A stretch of 64,000 nt of DNA from Quercus robur (Eukaryota > Streptophyta > Magnoliopsida > Fagales > Fagaceae), in NCBI RefSeq assembly GCF_932294415.1, contig NC_065545.1, positions 41,888,327 through 41,952,326 on the forward strand, read 5' to 3'. This document shows, piece by piece, positions 22,401 to 35,516 of this stretch (positions within the stretch are counted from its first letter, which is position 1; every line of letters begins with the position of its first letter). The notes below the pieces were generated by a model. It had not been told where the DNA came from and made no database searches. It saw nothing but the letters and a program-made list of their open reading frames with translations. The position numbers were made by a program, and so were the translations under genes.

Positions 22401-24864
22401 GGTATTGCTAAATATATTTGAATAATATTTAAAAGATTTTATGAAATGGTGACTCAAATGAAATTATTCGAAGTGGATATTATTATTTTATATCTAACCA
22501 ATTAGATGAATTACTCCTAAAATAAAAGTTCACATAACAAAGGCGATTTCTATTGGCTTTTCTTGAACGAATTTCATAATCCTCTACCACATGTTCTTCC
22601 TTGTCCTGTTGTTTATGAATTGTGGTCTATGGTGTTCACGTCGTTTGGTATCCACTAGGCGATGCCAAAGATTGTAGTTGAGCTCCTTGCTTGTTGGCAA
22701 GGAAATTTTGGTCATCATCGTAATGGTGTTATTTTGATGGCTGTCCCTCATTGTTTGATGTGGTGCATTTGGCGGGAGAGAAACAACCGGTGTTTTGAAG
22801 ATTCTGAAAGGACTATAGCCGATTTAAAACTTTTCTTCTTTAAAACTCTATCGGATTGGATGTCTATCATAGGAAGTCATTCTATTTCTTCGGTCTATGA
22901 TTTGTTGGATGCTTGTAATTTATGTATTTGATAATGTTGGTTCCCGGCTGTATACTTCCTGTATACTCTGGTGACTCATTATTAAGTTCTTGAATAAAAT
23001 TTCCTTTACTTATCAAAAAAAAGAAAAAGAAAGTGTTCTTCCTTGTCTCTTTCCTGATGTTCCAACTTGTTGGAACCCCCGAATATTGGCAAAACTACAA
23101 CTATTGTTAATCAAGGAAATTTCATCTCTATCGAAAGATCCAGAGTTGATCCAATTTGAAATAATTCTATCATTTATGTATCTGCAATTCAGTATAGATA
23201 TATATTATTTATACCACTATAGATTATGTATGCCCCTCTAAGCTAATATCCTGTCATGCGGGCCTCCCGCCAGGGCCCACTATGCCAAAAGCGAGAGAAA
23301 GCCATCCCTCTCTTTCCTTTTTTACGGTCACATGTCCCTCCCATGTGGCGACATGGGAATCTTTACATTATTGCTAATTCGATAATAGTTGGTTTTTAGT
23401 TGAAACTTTCACTTTCACAAACTTGGGAAGTCCGATATATATTGAGTTTCTCTTTTATTTGTCAGCAAAGGTGCCACTAATTAAGATTGGGAGACATATT
23501 AAAGCCAATGATTGTATAACAACATTATTCATTTTATAGGTTGTTGCTTCCATTCAATTAATTCACTGTCTGCCTAAGAACTGTTAAATAACAGAACCCT
23601 AAACAGGGCATGATTTGACGCTTGTGCCATTGTGTAGCCTAATTCTTTATTTGAAGGCAGAATATATCAGATGATAACTGAAATATTTATACCAAGCAAC
23701 AGGCTGGAGTTGGAATAATAGTTGTATATTACCAGTTTTCTGGTCTGTCTTTTTTTTTTTTTTTTTTTTTTAATAAAATTTTATATTACAGTATTATTAT
23801 TATTATTCTAGGCAATAATTTGGAGCGTAATAGATTACAGAAGTAGTGGAAATCTACAACCAGAAATTGAATAGAAATAAAATTTAATTTTCTTCAAATA
23901 TCTCCAGTATCATCAAATATATCATACTGCCATATATTTCTTTTTATTCTAATGTCTCTGGAATTTCTCAATTATGTACAAGGGCATATTGATATTGAAA
24001 GTATCATGCTAGGAGGGATATTATCTCTTATGTTTTCTTCGTTTCTCCTGGCAGGGACTCCAAAGTTTATCTTGATCTCAGTGCATGATTATAATTTACC
24101 ATCATTTATACTTTCGACTGGATACTTCACTGGAAAGAGGAAAGCAGAGGCAGAAGTTCTTTCCAAATATCCCAACTCTGGTAATTTACCCATCATTTAC
24201 CTTTTGGGAAAAAATTAAAGATTCTCTCATTAGGAGCAGTACATATTTGGCTTGTCAGTACTTTTGGTGCAGAAGAAATGAAAGTAGGTACCAAAGTAGA
24301 AACTTGTTAGGCAAATATTTGTGACTCAGTGGATGACAATCATCTTTGAACCCTTCATTTAGGATGATCAATGAGTTTGCCAGATGTTGCTAATCTTCAT
24401 ACCTGCCTATTGATCTACTTAGTCAGTGCTCAATTAATGGTAAATAAATACCAGAATTTTCTTAATACAGAGATCAGATATGTATACAACAACATTCCCC
24501 CCAACAAAAGAAAGAAAAATCCCTCATTATTTCATTATTTTGACGTTATACTGAAATTTTAATTTCAGGTGTTGTATTAAGACCGGGTTTTATATATGGT
24601 AAAAGGAGGGTGGATGGTTTCGAGATTCCTCTGGATTTAGTAGGGGAACCAGTGGAGAGAATTCTGCGTGCTACTGAGAGCTTTACCAGACCTTTGAGTT
24701 CTCTTCCAGCATCTGATCTGCTCTTGGTTCCTCCTGTTAGTGTTGATGATGTTGCACTTGCAGCTATCAATGCAGTCTCAGATAATGACTTCTTCGGCAT
24801 TTTTACAATTGAACAAATCAAGGAAGCTGCAGAAAAAGCGAGGGCAGAAAAAGTGAGGGTCTGA
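19454..24864 (+). CDS. Chloroplast NAD(P)-binding atypical SDR, At1g32220-like
   Basis: Seven exons join in frame: 19454-19548, 19627-19708, 19800-19888, 19981-20036, 20309-20455, 24055-24180 and 24569-24864 (891 nt, 296 aa); all introns are GT-AG. Residues 1-32 are rich in S, T, P and R with almost no acid, like a chloroplast transit peptide. The dinucleotide loop GGSGFVG is at residues 64-70 and a Y-x3-K pair (YFTGK) at 180-184, as in extended/atypical SDRs. [19 protein letters not shown] and [19 protein letters not shown] are typical of the At1g32220 family, plastoglobule-associated proteins of unproven substrate related to NDUFA9-like proteins. Intron 5 is 3.6 kb and carries a SINE and a LINE tail. 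No frame damage is seen. Confidence 0.92.
20098..20255 (+). mobile_element. tRNA-derived SINE in SDR intron 4
   Basis: It has B-box-like GTCGGGGTTCAAGTATT, then GAGGGAGTTTCA, an (AT)n run, TTAGGTTAGAGTAAAATTTT and a poly-A tail. The same body occurs at 58891 and 63831. Its duplication could not be fixed. Confidence 0.6.
21571..21735 (+). mobile_element. tRNA-derived SINE in SDR intron 5
   Basis: A-box-like TTAGTGGGATGGAAAGTGCC and B-box-like GTAGGTTCGAGTCTAGG are followed by CTCACTGACCCTGCAAAAGT and GGGAGCTTTGTGCATTG, a body common in plant SINEs. A possible imperfect duplication is TTGGGTCTTAG / TTGGTCTTAG. Not a tRNA gene: there is no cloverleaf 3' half. Confidence 0.6.
22606..23033 (+). 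mobile_element. 5'-truncated LINE in SDR intron 5
   Basis: A perfect 14-bp duplication, TGTTCTTCCTTGTC (22592-22605 and 23034-23047), bounds it. The coding remnant (about 22662-22931) ends in [20 protein letters not shown] and [10 protein letters not shown], the C-terminus downstream of the LINE RT. A short 3' UTR ends in TTTACTTATC and an A-rich tail. This is a clear 5'-truncated insertion made by target-primed reverse transcription. Confidence 0.9.
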
Positions 24865-25206
24865 TTTAGCTTATCTACATATAATCAAAGATGGTAATTA
24901 GACAGGCAGGTTTATGGGTATCACATAAGACCTTGTATGGAGACAAAATACATTGAACCATTGTAAGGTTTGGAAATGGCTTATACAAACTGGCTTGAGG
25001 TAAAACATTTACATTTTCGTATTATCGGCATATGAAGTCCCATAGTTTTCTGGTTTTTTAAACAAAATGTATCAATTTATAATGTTACTGGTACCCACAA
25101 CCACCAATCCTACTACTTTGTTCTTAGTGTGCTGACCAGATACCATGCCTATAAATGACTTAAGAGCCATAGGTATTGTGTAAAGGGTCTTTGTGAAAGG
25201 CTTCCT

Positions 25207-25362
25207 GAAACCTTTTTAGGTTTTTGTACAATGTCCTCCTACCATTATCTTGTAGTCCTAGTAACTAGCATAATAATGTATCTTGAAACCTTTTAGGTTT
25301 TTTCTACAATGTCACCATTAGATCTTGTAGTTCAAGTAACTTGCACAATGATGTTTGAGCTT
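25207..25362. repeat. 78-bp imperfect tandem duplication
   Basis: GAAACCTTTTTAGG followed by CAATGTC, ATCTTGTAGT and AGTAACTWGCA occurs at 25207 and again at 25285. It lies in the region just downstream of the SDR gene. Confidence 0.65.
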
Positions 25363-25510
25363 TCAATTTCAGCATTGGGCCGTAATATTCATCTGGGAGG
25401 CATCGGCCTCTAAACTTATTTGTCCCAAAAAAAAAATGATGTTATCTGGAGAGCTAAGCAAGGAGATCATTAACTTAAGCTTATAGTTCCCCCCGCGCGG
25501 GAGGAGTTTA

Positions 25511-25646
25511 GATTCGATAAAATAAAAGATAAGGTACATAGTCAACAAGCTTAGATTAGTGTATGAGAAAGGATATTAGATTTGATAAAATAATAGATAA
25601 GGGAACATAGTCAACAAGCTTAAATTAGTCCATGCGAATGTAGCTG
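25511..25646. repeat. 68-bp imperfect tandem duplication
   Basis: GATTYGATAAAATAAWAGAT and CATAGTCAACAAGCTTARAT occur at 25511 and again at 25579 with few differences. Confidence 0.7.
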
Positions 25647-27879
25647 CTGAACATCCTAAATGTAATCAAAATGCAAGTGATTTGGACAAGCGCAAAAGGT
25701 ACAAAGAGAGTGTATATCATAAGATCCCATAATCCTCAGTTCATCAGTACATTTATTTGCTTCACGATGGATGTGCTTCACAGAAATTTGTCATGACCTA
25801 GCGACTGGTGGGGATGTTCCTGCAACTGGAGACCAAAACGAAAATGAGGAGGAATATTAGCTAGTAACAAACTTAGATACTTGAAATTTTGAGAATTAAA
25901 TTAATAAAGCCTTCATTCCATGCCAATAATAATCCTTTCCTGCAGTTAAACTAGTTGAGGTTCCTATGGACTTAAATTACCCAAACGATCACGTATCAAT
26001 CCTCAGCTGGAGTATACTATTTCTTGTACAACTACCCTACCATCAGTGTCAAAGTTTGACACTACCACAGGGCACAGGTGGAGGATGATATTCAATTAGG
26101 GTGTTTGTTAATTGTTACGAGTATCCTCTAGCTGATAAATTCAATAATAAACCTATTCAGTAAAAAGCCAAATATTCCCTAATGGCAAAAATGAAGATCA
26201 GGGACAATGGCAATCCATGGGTAAAAATAGTGATGGATATATATATATATATATATATAAATTCAATCACTAATAAAAAATATCAGCTAATATACTAGTC
26301 TAGGACTCTCTAGTCCAATGGCAATTTCTTAGTAAGAAAAGTAGAGCGATTGTGGAGCTTGGAGTTTCCATATCCAATTCCAAAAGATTTCGAGTTCTAG
26401 AATGAGTGGTGTTCAGTGAGAAATTTGTAGGTAGAAGACATCATACAAATGCCAGATTTCAAGTTAAAAATAAAGAGTGTCAGAAAGTTTTGTATAAAGG
26501 AAGAAAATGAAGTAGCATGTATGAGATGAGATTGAGGAACTCAAAGATGAGTGTTTCCCGAATTAGTAGGTGAAATCAAATGAGGTCTGCTAGAATGAGA
26601 GATATTTCATTTTGTATCTTACCTGCTCTTAGTCTTAACCCTAAGTTGGTTATAAAATCAATTAGCGGGTCAATCAAGCCTATAAAAATCCTAAGATTGG
26701 TGGCAATTTCACCGTGTCCATCCAAACTAGAGTATCTACGGGCTAACTATTTCATAACTTCTTTGTCACAATTTTGATGTGACAGATTGTGAGTAGTTGT
26801 TTATTACTTACACATAGACCTACCATTTTTTCTCCACCATTCACACTCTGCCACATCAAAATTGTAAAATAATTTGTGGTCCTAGTTTTTTATTTCTTTT
26901 TTTTCATAAGATAAGAAAAACATTTCCTTGCACCAAACTCTAGCATAAATTCAGGTGGATTATTTCAAGTTCACACATGGGATGTTCCATGAATTACACT
27001 CAGCTTCCAAATCATAACCCCATGAGAAACGCATGACCTAGGTTCATATTTTCGTTACACCATAAAAAACACATGACCTCAGTCCATATTTTGATTTTTT
27101 GTGCACTATAAGAAATTAAGAATAAGATCACACCGGTTCCTACATAGGTGTAAAAAGAAATTGCTCTCTCTGCACTTTTCCATGTAACCTATCTTGGTCC
27201 AACGTGGGCTGGACTTTATTCTTTAATTGGGAATAATCTGGGCTTGGTTCGTTCAATCTGCTTACTATAGCTTGGGTAATCTTTTATCCCAAGCGGTCTG
27301 AGAAACTGGTCGTCAGTTCATTATTTTGCCCTATCTGATTATTGAGCAGATTAAAAAGCTTAACAAATTATGAGCCGTCATTTGTCACCTTTTGGAGATT
27401 TTTTTTTCTTTTATTTTTGGAAAATATAACCTTTACCAATTGCGACCTGTATTTTTAACATCTGAACCGTTCAAAGAACTAAAATAAAATGAGAGGTTTA
27501 AGGCTTTTTAAGGTCTGGCCATAATGATGTCATAAATAATTTAATAATTAAATAAAATACAAAAAATGAATAAATTTGTAAAAATGAACAATCTTGATCT
27601 AAAAAATATAGAGAAATAAAACCAATTCAAAATCTATCTTCCAAACTCTTATAGAAGAAAAAATAGAAGATTATAAAGCATAAAATAAAAGATATTAAAT
27701 CACAATTAAACTTTCAAGTATATTAGCTATTCTAAATATCTTTCAAGAACAAAACATAATGATAAATGCTAAATATATTACTAAAAATAAAAATAATAAA
27801 AGTTTAGTCATTTTATTGGTTGGTGCTGTAAACTATTTTAATAGATTTGATCCTTTAAACTGTTTTTAAGTATAAGAGA

Positions 27880-28000
27880 TCTGATGATTGAATAAGAGAA
27901 TTGTTGTTCAATCTTCAACTACACTAAAAACTGATTGATGTTTTAGTCTAATAATAAAGAGTTATCATTAGAAGTAAACACTATAGGTTGAAACTATATA
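27880..28000 (+). mobile_element. Degenerate tRNA-derived SINE
   Basis: CTGATGATTGAATAAGAGAA, AAAACTGATTGATGTTTTAG, AAAGAGTTATCATTAGAAG and TATAGGTTGAAACT line up with the minus-strand SINE at 31532-31693. This copy is older and has lost a clean tail. Confidence 0.6.
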
Positions 28001-28194
28001 TACCATTCCTTACCATTTCAAAGCATCCAGCCCAGTGGTTATAAATAAAAAATAAATAGGTAGTCTAAACTGTAGTAAAGGTTTAGTGAACGAGCCGGTT
28101 CCCACAGTTTAACAATCGTTCTATCTCTCTATAAAAAAGCTAATTTGCAGTTAACACAATGCTGGTTGGAAATCGCAAAACTAACGTCCAAAGC

Positions 28195-28278
28195 TAATAA
28201 AAATACAAAGGGACTAAACGAAAAGCTCTGAGAAGGTAATAAAAATACAAAGGGACTAAACGAAAAGCTCTGAGAAGG
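28195..28278. repeat. 42-bp perfect tandem duplication
   Basis: Two identical 42-bp copies (TAATAAAAATACAAAGG... to GAGAAGG) lie in the 3' flank of SMN. The identity points to a recent duplication. Confidence 0.9.
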
Positions 28279-28510
28279 CATTCACTGTAGAACACAGCAA
28301 CGTTTTATTTCTCCATGAGAGTGATGTTTTCATACAGTTTTGCACAAGCTCAAGCTCAAGCAATCAGATGCAATTCAGCCCCTGCACAAATTTGATATAT
28401 AATATTATTGGTCCTTCTATAAAGAAAAGTTACATAACCCACTCATACAATTGAAAATTTTTAACACCACGGATTACCTCTGCTTAATGTTGCCAAAAGC
28501 GTAGCAATGC

Positions 28511-31500
28511 CTAGCTGTGCTGTTTCTTCGCAATAGATTGCTCCGTAAGGTACCTGCCAAAATGCCAGTAAGGCACTTAAAAATAGTCGTAACAACATAC
28601 TTTTTTTTTTTTTTTTGGGAGAGGGAACAACATAATGAATTGCTGTACTACTAAATTTAGGAGGACCAATGAAAACCATTACTAATGCCAAAACCAATTA
28701 GAGAAGCACCATTATGGCGTTTAGATTATTAAAAGTGAAAGATGACCAGTCACAGGCTGAACGACTTGGGTTGACTGTCAATGCCATGACTTCACTTCAC
28801 TCACACTCTATTTGTTTCGATGTAAACTTTGTGTAAAGATAGTTTTTCGTGTTTTCTAGTGTTTGGTAGCATCAGAAAAAATGAGTTAAAAGAAAAACTA
28901 TCTTTGGTCAACAGAAAAAATATGGCTCATTAGAAGATGAGATAGTTTAATAGAAAACACTTTTTGAAAAACGACTCATTTTCTAGAAAATATTATCGAC
29001 AAAACAAATAGTGTCAATATATAAAAAATGTGCTTATGGCTAAAGTGGATTTAATTGGAACAAATCATGGCACTAAGTAACAAACTATAAATATATTAGG
29101 GCTTAAAGAGGAACATCAAGAAAAAGGTAAGCAAACTAAATTGCCTCAAATTTGTGAGGTTGACTCATAAAAAAATAGTTTTTTAGCATTGTGATCCATT
29201 GTGTGTAAGAAGAGAGATATGAAAAGTGACATGTAGCTCAAACCTGGAACATGAAGTGGCTGCATTATAGACAATCAGTATCAATTGAAACAAATCTGTG
29301 TTTAATAATACTACTGAACGGAAACTTGATACTTACTTGCCAGTGTAGAAGCCTGCAGAATACCAAGCATTTAAAACAACAGCCAGATCTGTTTCAGAGC
29401 TAGTACTTTGAGCTGTTTCTCCATCAGTTTTTTCTTTATCTGCATTCCGTGAAAAAAAATTCGAAATATGATAAGACATTAGATCAGCACCCTGTTTATA
29501 TCTACACAATATACATAGTAAAAAAGAATGACAGCTAAACCATCAAAATAAGTTGGTTAGGCAAAGCACAAGTGGGAGCGGGGGATTCAGTTCTTATCAT
29601 GAACCAAAGGGACATCTTAACAATATGCTTTATATGACAAAAAGCAAGGTCATGACATGTAAATAAAACTAAAGCTACTGAGTTTTAAGTCCAGACTCCA
29701 GAGTGTGTTGATATGTTTTAAGTAAGGGATAACAAGTAGAAAAGTAATAATATATAGTACAAGCTTGAAGAGCCCCTCAATTGCACATGTGAACAAATAG
29801 AAAAACAAGTTATCCACAGGGAAAAATAAATAGGGTCCAACAAACGATACAAGCAGATCAACCAAGCAGAAAAAACTACATACCCCAAAGAAACAAAATT
29901 GAGAAATTAGAAAAAATCCAAGTTAAAATGAGGTAAAAGGGGGTCGTCTAATCATCAATGAAAAACAGAAAGGTCAACTTTGCAAGGCAAAAGAAACTAG
30001 TTTTCACATTTCCAAATAGGACCTTTTAACCCAACATTCTAGCTATTTGCATGGCAGCACCATTGATAAACCATCATAAAACTACCAACAAGCAAAATTT
30101 TCATGCAAATCTCTTCCTTTAGGAAATCCATGCTCACCTTCATTTATATTAGAATCACCAGAAATTTGTGGCTTCACGGAAGATAGTGCCCTTTCTGCAG
30201 CTCCCATTGCTGCTTGGACAATGTTACCATCTTTGAGAAGGCAAGATATTTCACTTCTAGGAACCGTTGCCATAGAACCATCAGTGCAAGTCTTGCCCAC
30301 ACATGTCCCACCCAAAGAACAGCCAGGACATGAAGTACATGGGGCCGCCAAGCATTGGTAAACATAGGGGCAACATGAACAGACTACATTTGGATGAGAA
30401 TCTAGGCTTGCAGGGATAGCATGTTCTTGAGAAGTAGAACAGCTACCCCACTGTACACCAGAACCTTCACCAGAATATTGATAGTTCCAACCACCATATT
30501 GATGAAGCTGCTCCAAAATCTTTTGCCTATTCTCCTCAAGCTCATAATACGAGTTGAGTAACTTGTTATAATCCTCTGCACCATGATAATATGAACTGTC
30601 TTTACTGGCATCTTGCTCGAGTAGACTATTTGATGAATTTATATAGGGTTCAGGTGCATGTGAATCTACACAATGATTTTCTTTAACTTCTGAAAGATTA
30701 CTAGTCTCTCCTGAGTATATTGCAGTACTTGATGCAACAGTGCTTTTCTCATCTGCGTCCCTAATTTTTATGATTTAAAAAATATATATATTTGAGAGAT
30801 GGTAAAAAATTTACACTAAAAATAAGCAAAAGAATATAAGCCCAGAAGAACAACAATTGCTTTGCATGCAATACTAGAATTTATGCAATGATCTAGTTTT
30901 GAGGAATTTATGCAATGATCTTTTTGAGCTTATGTAATTTTTTTTTTTTTTTTTTTTTTTTGATAGGTAATAGAAAGTTTTATTGAATAAAAGTACATCA
31001 TGTTCACGATGGTGAACAAATTGTACTTGAAACAATTACAAAAAAATCAAAGAGAAGAAATAAGATTTTGAGCTTATGTATGCCTGCATGACCTGTATGC
31101 AACTATTTTCGGTTAATTTTGACCCACATATTGTGACTTAACCCTTTATTTTGCATTAGTATAAAATAAAATAGTTCTCATGCACAATATCAATACAAAG
31201 CATAGAGACAAAGAATGATAGTGTACATTCACCTTCTTTCTCCTCCTTTTAATAAAAAAAATAACATACTCTTTGCATAATATCAACAAAAAAATGTAGA
31301 GACAAAGAAAGATGATAAGGTCTATTTTATTTTTATTTTAAATTATATTGCTTTTATAGGATCAGCACACTTTCCCCTCATTTTAGATAAAAGCTTTCCT
31401 ATGGTGGGGTTTAGCTTGATAAGCAAGTATACTGCGAAGACACAATATTCAATTCATAATTCAACATGAAACAGAAAGCATGGTGCTAATACTTCTTTTT

Positions 31501-34500
31501 CAAATGACATGATATCCATAAATTCAAAATCTTTTTTTTTTTTAAAGAGTTTTAACATATAGCATCCGCTCTTGATGATAGCTCTTTATCATCAAACCAA
31601 TACACCAATTGGTTTTTGGTGTAGGCGGAGATTGAAATCCAGGTCTCTTATTCAACCATCAAAAACTTTATTAGTTGAGCTAATTGGAACTCACAAAATC
31701 ATAAAGTTATGGACTAATAATTTGTATAGTCTTTTGCCTAGGCTTTATGGCAATCCTAAGCCACCTTATTGCAAGTAAAACCTACATGGCATTTTGCAAT
31801 ACCAGTAGCCAACGGAACTAAGGGTCTGTTTGCTTTAGCTTATTTTGTTTATTTGGTTATGTATTATTTTTCAAAGCCTCCGTAAAAGCATCTCTCTCTG
31901 TGGCACATCCACACACTTTTTTATTTATTTATTTAATATTCGTTTTCAACAAGTTCATCTCAATTGAAAATTGCTGATAACAGTAAGATTTCATAATTTT
32001 TTTTTGAAATGAAGTTATAGGTTCCAAAATTCCAATTAAGATATGCAACCCATTCCCTCCATTAAATTACTGGTATCTTCAAAATGAACCAACTAAGAAC
32101 ATTTTATTAGAATGTATGCAAATATATTTCTGTTGTTTGAAATGAAACCAGGCTATGCCGACAATACAACGTGATTATCTATATTCAATTACAAGTTATA
32201 TCCCTTTATGTATAAAAAGTTTAAAGTCCATGATGCATTACTTAAAATTTTCCAAGAGAAAAAGGTAGGTCAGAGGTGGTAAAGGTATTGATGCCAAATG
32301 CTTTTAAGACCTCTGATCTTCTTGTAAAGAAAGGCCACACCTCCTTTCTTGCAGATGAATAAAGAGGTGCACAGAGTTGCCCGGATTATTCTATAAGGGA
32401 TAGGTAATTTGCAATAGAACACAACTTAGTTAAGAAAGATTTTGGTGATCAATTATGTCCTTTTCAAATGTGCTTTTTAATAATAAGTGAATAGAATTCC
32501 ATTAAAAAAGAGCAAAATAAAGCCCTATGGAGGTGATGAATACTATCTTCAAACTCCCAAAGATTATCATTCTATGTGGATGCATATGCTTCAATTGTTT
32601 GGGATGGATTGGGTCATGCCAGGTTCTGTTGCAGACTTATTATTTTGTTGGCACCATTGGCTTGGGAAACATAATTCTAATATTTGGAATTTGGTTCTAG
32701 GCTATTTGATGTGGACTATTTGGACAGAACATAATCGACGTTCTTTTGAGGATATTGAGAAATCACTAGTTCAATTGTTAGATTTGTGCCAATGGACTCT
32801 CTTAGATTGGTCTCGGTGTTGGGGTCTCTCGGATTGCTTTGTTCTCATTTATTTTCTTTTGTCTCATAAAATAGTTTTATGATTCCTTTATTTCTCTTTG
32901 TTTCAGTGTTGTCCTTTGTTCACTATTGTGAACTCTATGTATTTTTTCTTTTATTCCTTTTTTAATAATATTACTCTCTTACCTATAAAAAAGAAAAAGA
33001 AAAAAAGATCTTCCCAAGTGTTAAGGTTGCACTTTTTTTTTATTATAAATAATGAAACTTTACTGATACAAAAAACAATCACTCAAGTATACAGGATGCA
33101 TACTTAAGGTTGCACTTTTTTTTTTTTGCATTTTTTCAATGAAATATCACCTTTTTAAAAAAAGGCTTGTGCATGTGGACCTCAAAAGAGCTCATTACCA
33201 TTGCAAACTCTGGATTTTATTCCTTTTTTTTTTGTATAGTTTAAAAATATTTACACTTGTCTCTCACACTGTAGTAATAAATTCTACAAATTGGAAATTG
33301 TGAGAAAGTATGTTCCCTGGTTGACTCTCGCCTAAACCACCACAAGAGTTAAAGTGTTCCTTTTGGGATCAGCTTAGTTAAAAACAAAAAGGCACATATT
33401 TTAGCCATCTACCCTATCTTCAATAAGGGTTAATTGCACAAATCCACCCTAAACTATGGGGTGCTTGCACTTTGCACCCCAAAGCAAAAAAACTTGCAAT
33501 TAACACCCCAATTTGGACAAAGATAGCAATTTGCATCCAATTGTTCAATTGGCTGTTAACTTTAACAGTCACATGCTATGCACGTGACCTCTAAACAAGA
33601 AAAAGATGAACTACGTTTTCATAACAAGATTTACTAAACTACCCTCCTTAAACTATAATGAAAATTACAGCAGTAGAATGCCCCAAACCCCAATCACCCA
33701 TATCTATTTGATTCAGGCTAAAGCATGGCAATCTTAAGCCGGCTGAAACACAGTGAGAAGCAAATGTATTAGGAACAGTCGTTAAAGGCGATGCCCTACA
33801 CCGAGCTGAGGGCTCCATCAAATTGCTCAATTATAGGCCTTGTATCAGAAACAAGAAGACAACCTTCGCAAGCCATTGATGAGAGCAGAATCATCCCAAA
33901 GTTGTAAAGTGAAAACACCCCATAATTTAGAGTGGATTCGTACAATTAACCCATAATTTAATTGGTAAGTTATAAACACACCCTCTAGATCTTTAACCCA
34001 GGACCTGATCCTCCACATTGCCCTTACAACCACAAGAAGTGTTACTTGAGCCATGGCTTATTGACACTATCATATAGAATATTGTTCCAAAAAACCAAAA
34101 AAAAAAAAAAAAAGACTGACTCATTTCTCATATATTACAGGCTCCAAAACATGAAAATACCATAACAAAACTCAAAACATTCATTATCTCTTCACACTGC
34201 ACATTAACATTTCCAATAATTTTATAGAAAATAAATAGCATATATTAGATCACAAATAGGCAGTAGCATAATAAATTTACCAACCTTCTAGCCTCATGAG
34301 TTCCGTTAACATTAGCAGAGACATTTTCCTCGGTGCTGCCAACAGCTTTTCCTCCCTCAGTTGAAGTTTCATGACCTTTTTTGCTATGCATTATCTGGAA
34401 GATGAGGCAATTGAAAAGATGACAATGTTACTACAACTAAAAAATTGTGAAGATTTTTAATAAAAAAATATTTATTGCAAAATACATGCATGATCATATG

Positions 34501-35485
34501 TCAGTTATCACTGTATTTAAAGAAAAACAAATTAGTAAGTCCTATTCCACAGTTCTCTTATTTGTATATTTTTCAATAACCAATCAGTATCTATTTTCCA
34601 TTTTTGTTTCGGGTTTGATCAATGTTTCTTTTCACTCCATTTATCATTATATTGTACATGCATGTGCGTTTGCATGCCTGTTGTTTGTCTATTTACTAAG
34701 TAACTTTCAATCTTTTATGTCCTTTATTTTTTTTTATTTTTTTTTGATAAATCAATCTTTTATGTCATTAATATACATTGATCATAAGGAACCTTTCTAA
34801 AGAAGATCCCTTTAGACTCGCCTCTAGCCAATAAAACTTACAGACAACTGACCCCACCCGCCAAAACCAGTAGCCAAATAATCCAGGGTCATTCATTCCT
34901 AATAGGCTAAGAAGTTTATACTCATGCTCATGCCCGGGAGCTATACATATATAACCCCAAGGGGGACTAGAAATGGGAGATTTGAAGCTAGTGACCTCAG
35001 CTTCATGAGGCACAGTCCGCAGCCAATTGTGCTCTCCCTTATTATGTTCCTAAAAACAAGAAAGCTAATAACAATTAGAACCTCTAGTAATTTGATCCAT
35101 CCCAAATTCACCAAAATATTTTTCTATAACATTGTTATTGTTTTGATACCCATAAGTACCAAGAGAATCTAATACATGCCAATACAATGAACATGTAGTA
35201 AATTTAGATTTTTTATCCACTTGTTAAAATCAAGCAAAGAATGTAAACTTTCCAACTCTTTTTTTTTTTAAACTAACAAATGCTACTTCTAAATTCTAAC
35301 TCTAAACAATTCACTAATACATTTAATTCTTAATTTTTTTTTTTTTTTTTTTTTAAGTATAGCCAAGTGAAGTAATGCCTCAGCCAAGCTTATGTCATAA
35401 ATAAAACAAGCATAAAATTTGAACTAATTCAGATACAGAACTGGCAAAGCAGAATCAGTGTAATAGAATAGAAAATGTTATATAC

Positions 35486-35516
<31 letters not shown>

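Larger units (their letters stand above)
24865..27879. other. Intergenic region between convergent genes
   Basis: This AT-rich 3 kb between the 3' ends of the SDR and SMN genes has no recognisable gene. It contains small tandem duplications (below) and an (AT)n run near 26237. A short open frame at 26580-26777 has no family features. Confidence 0.4.
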
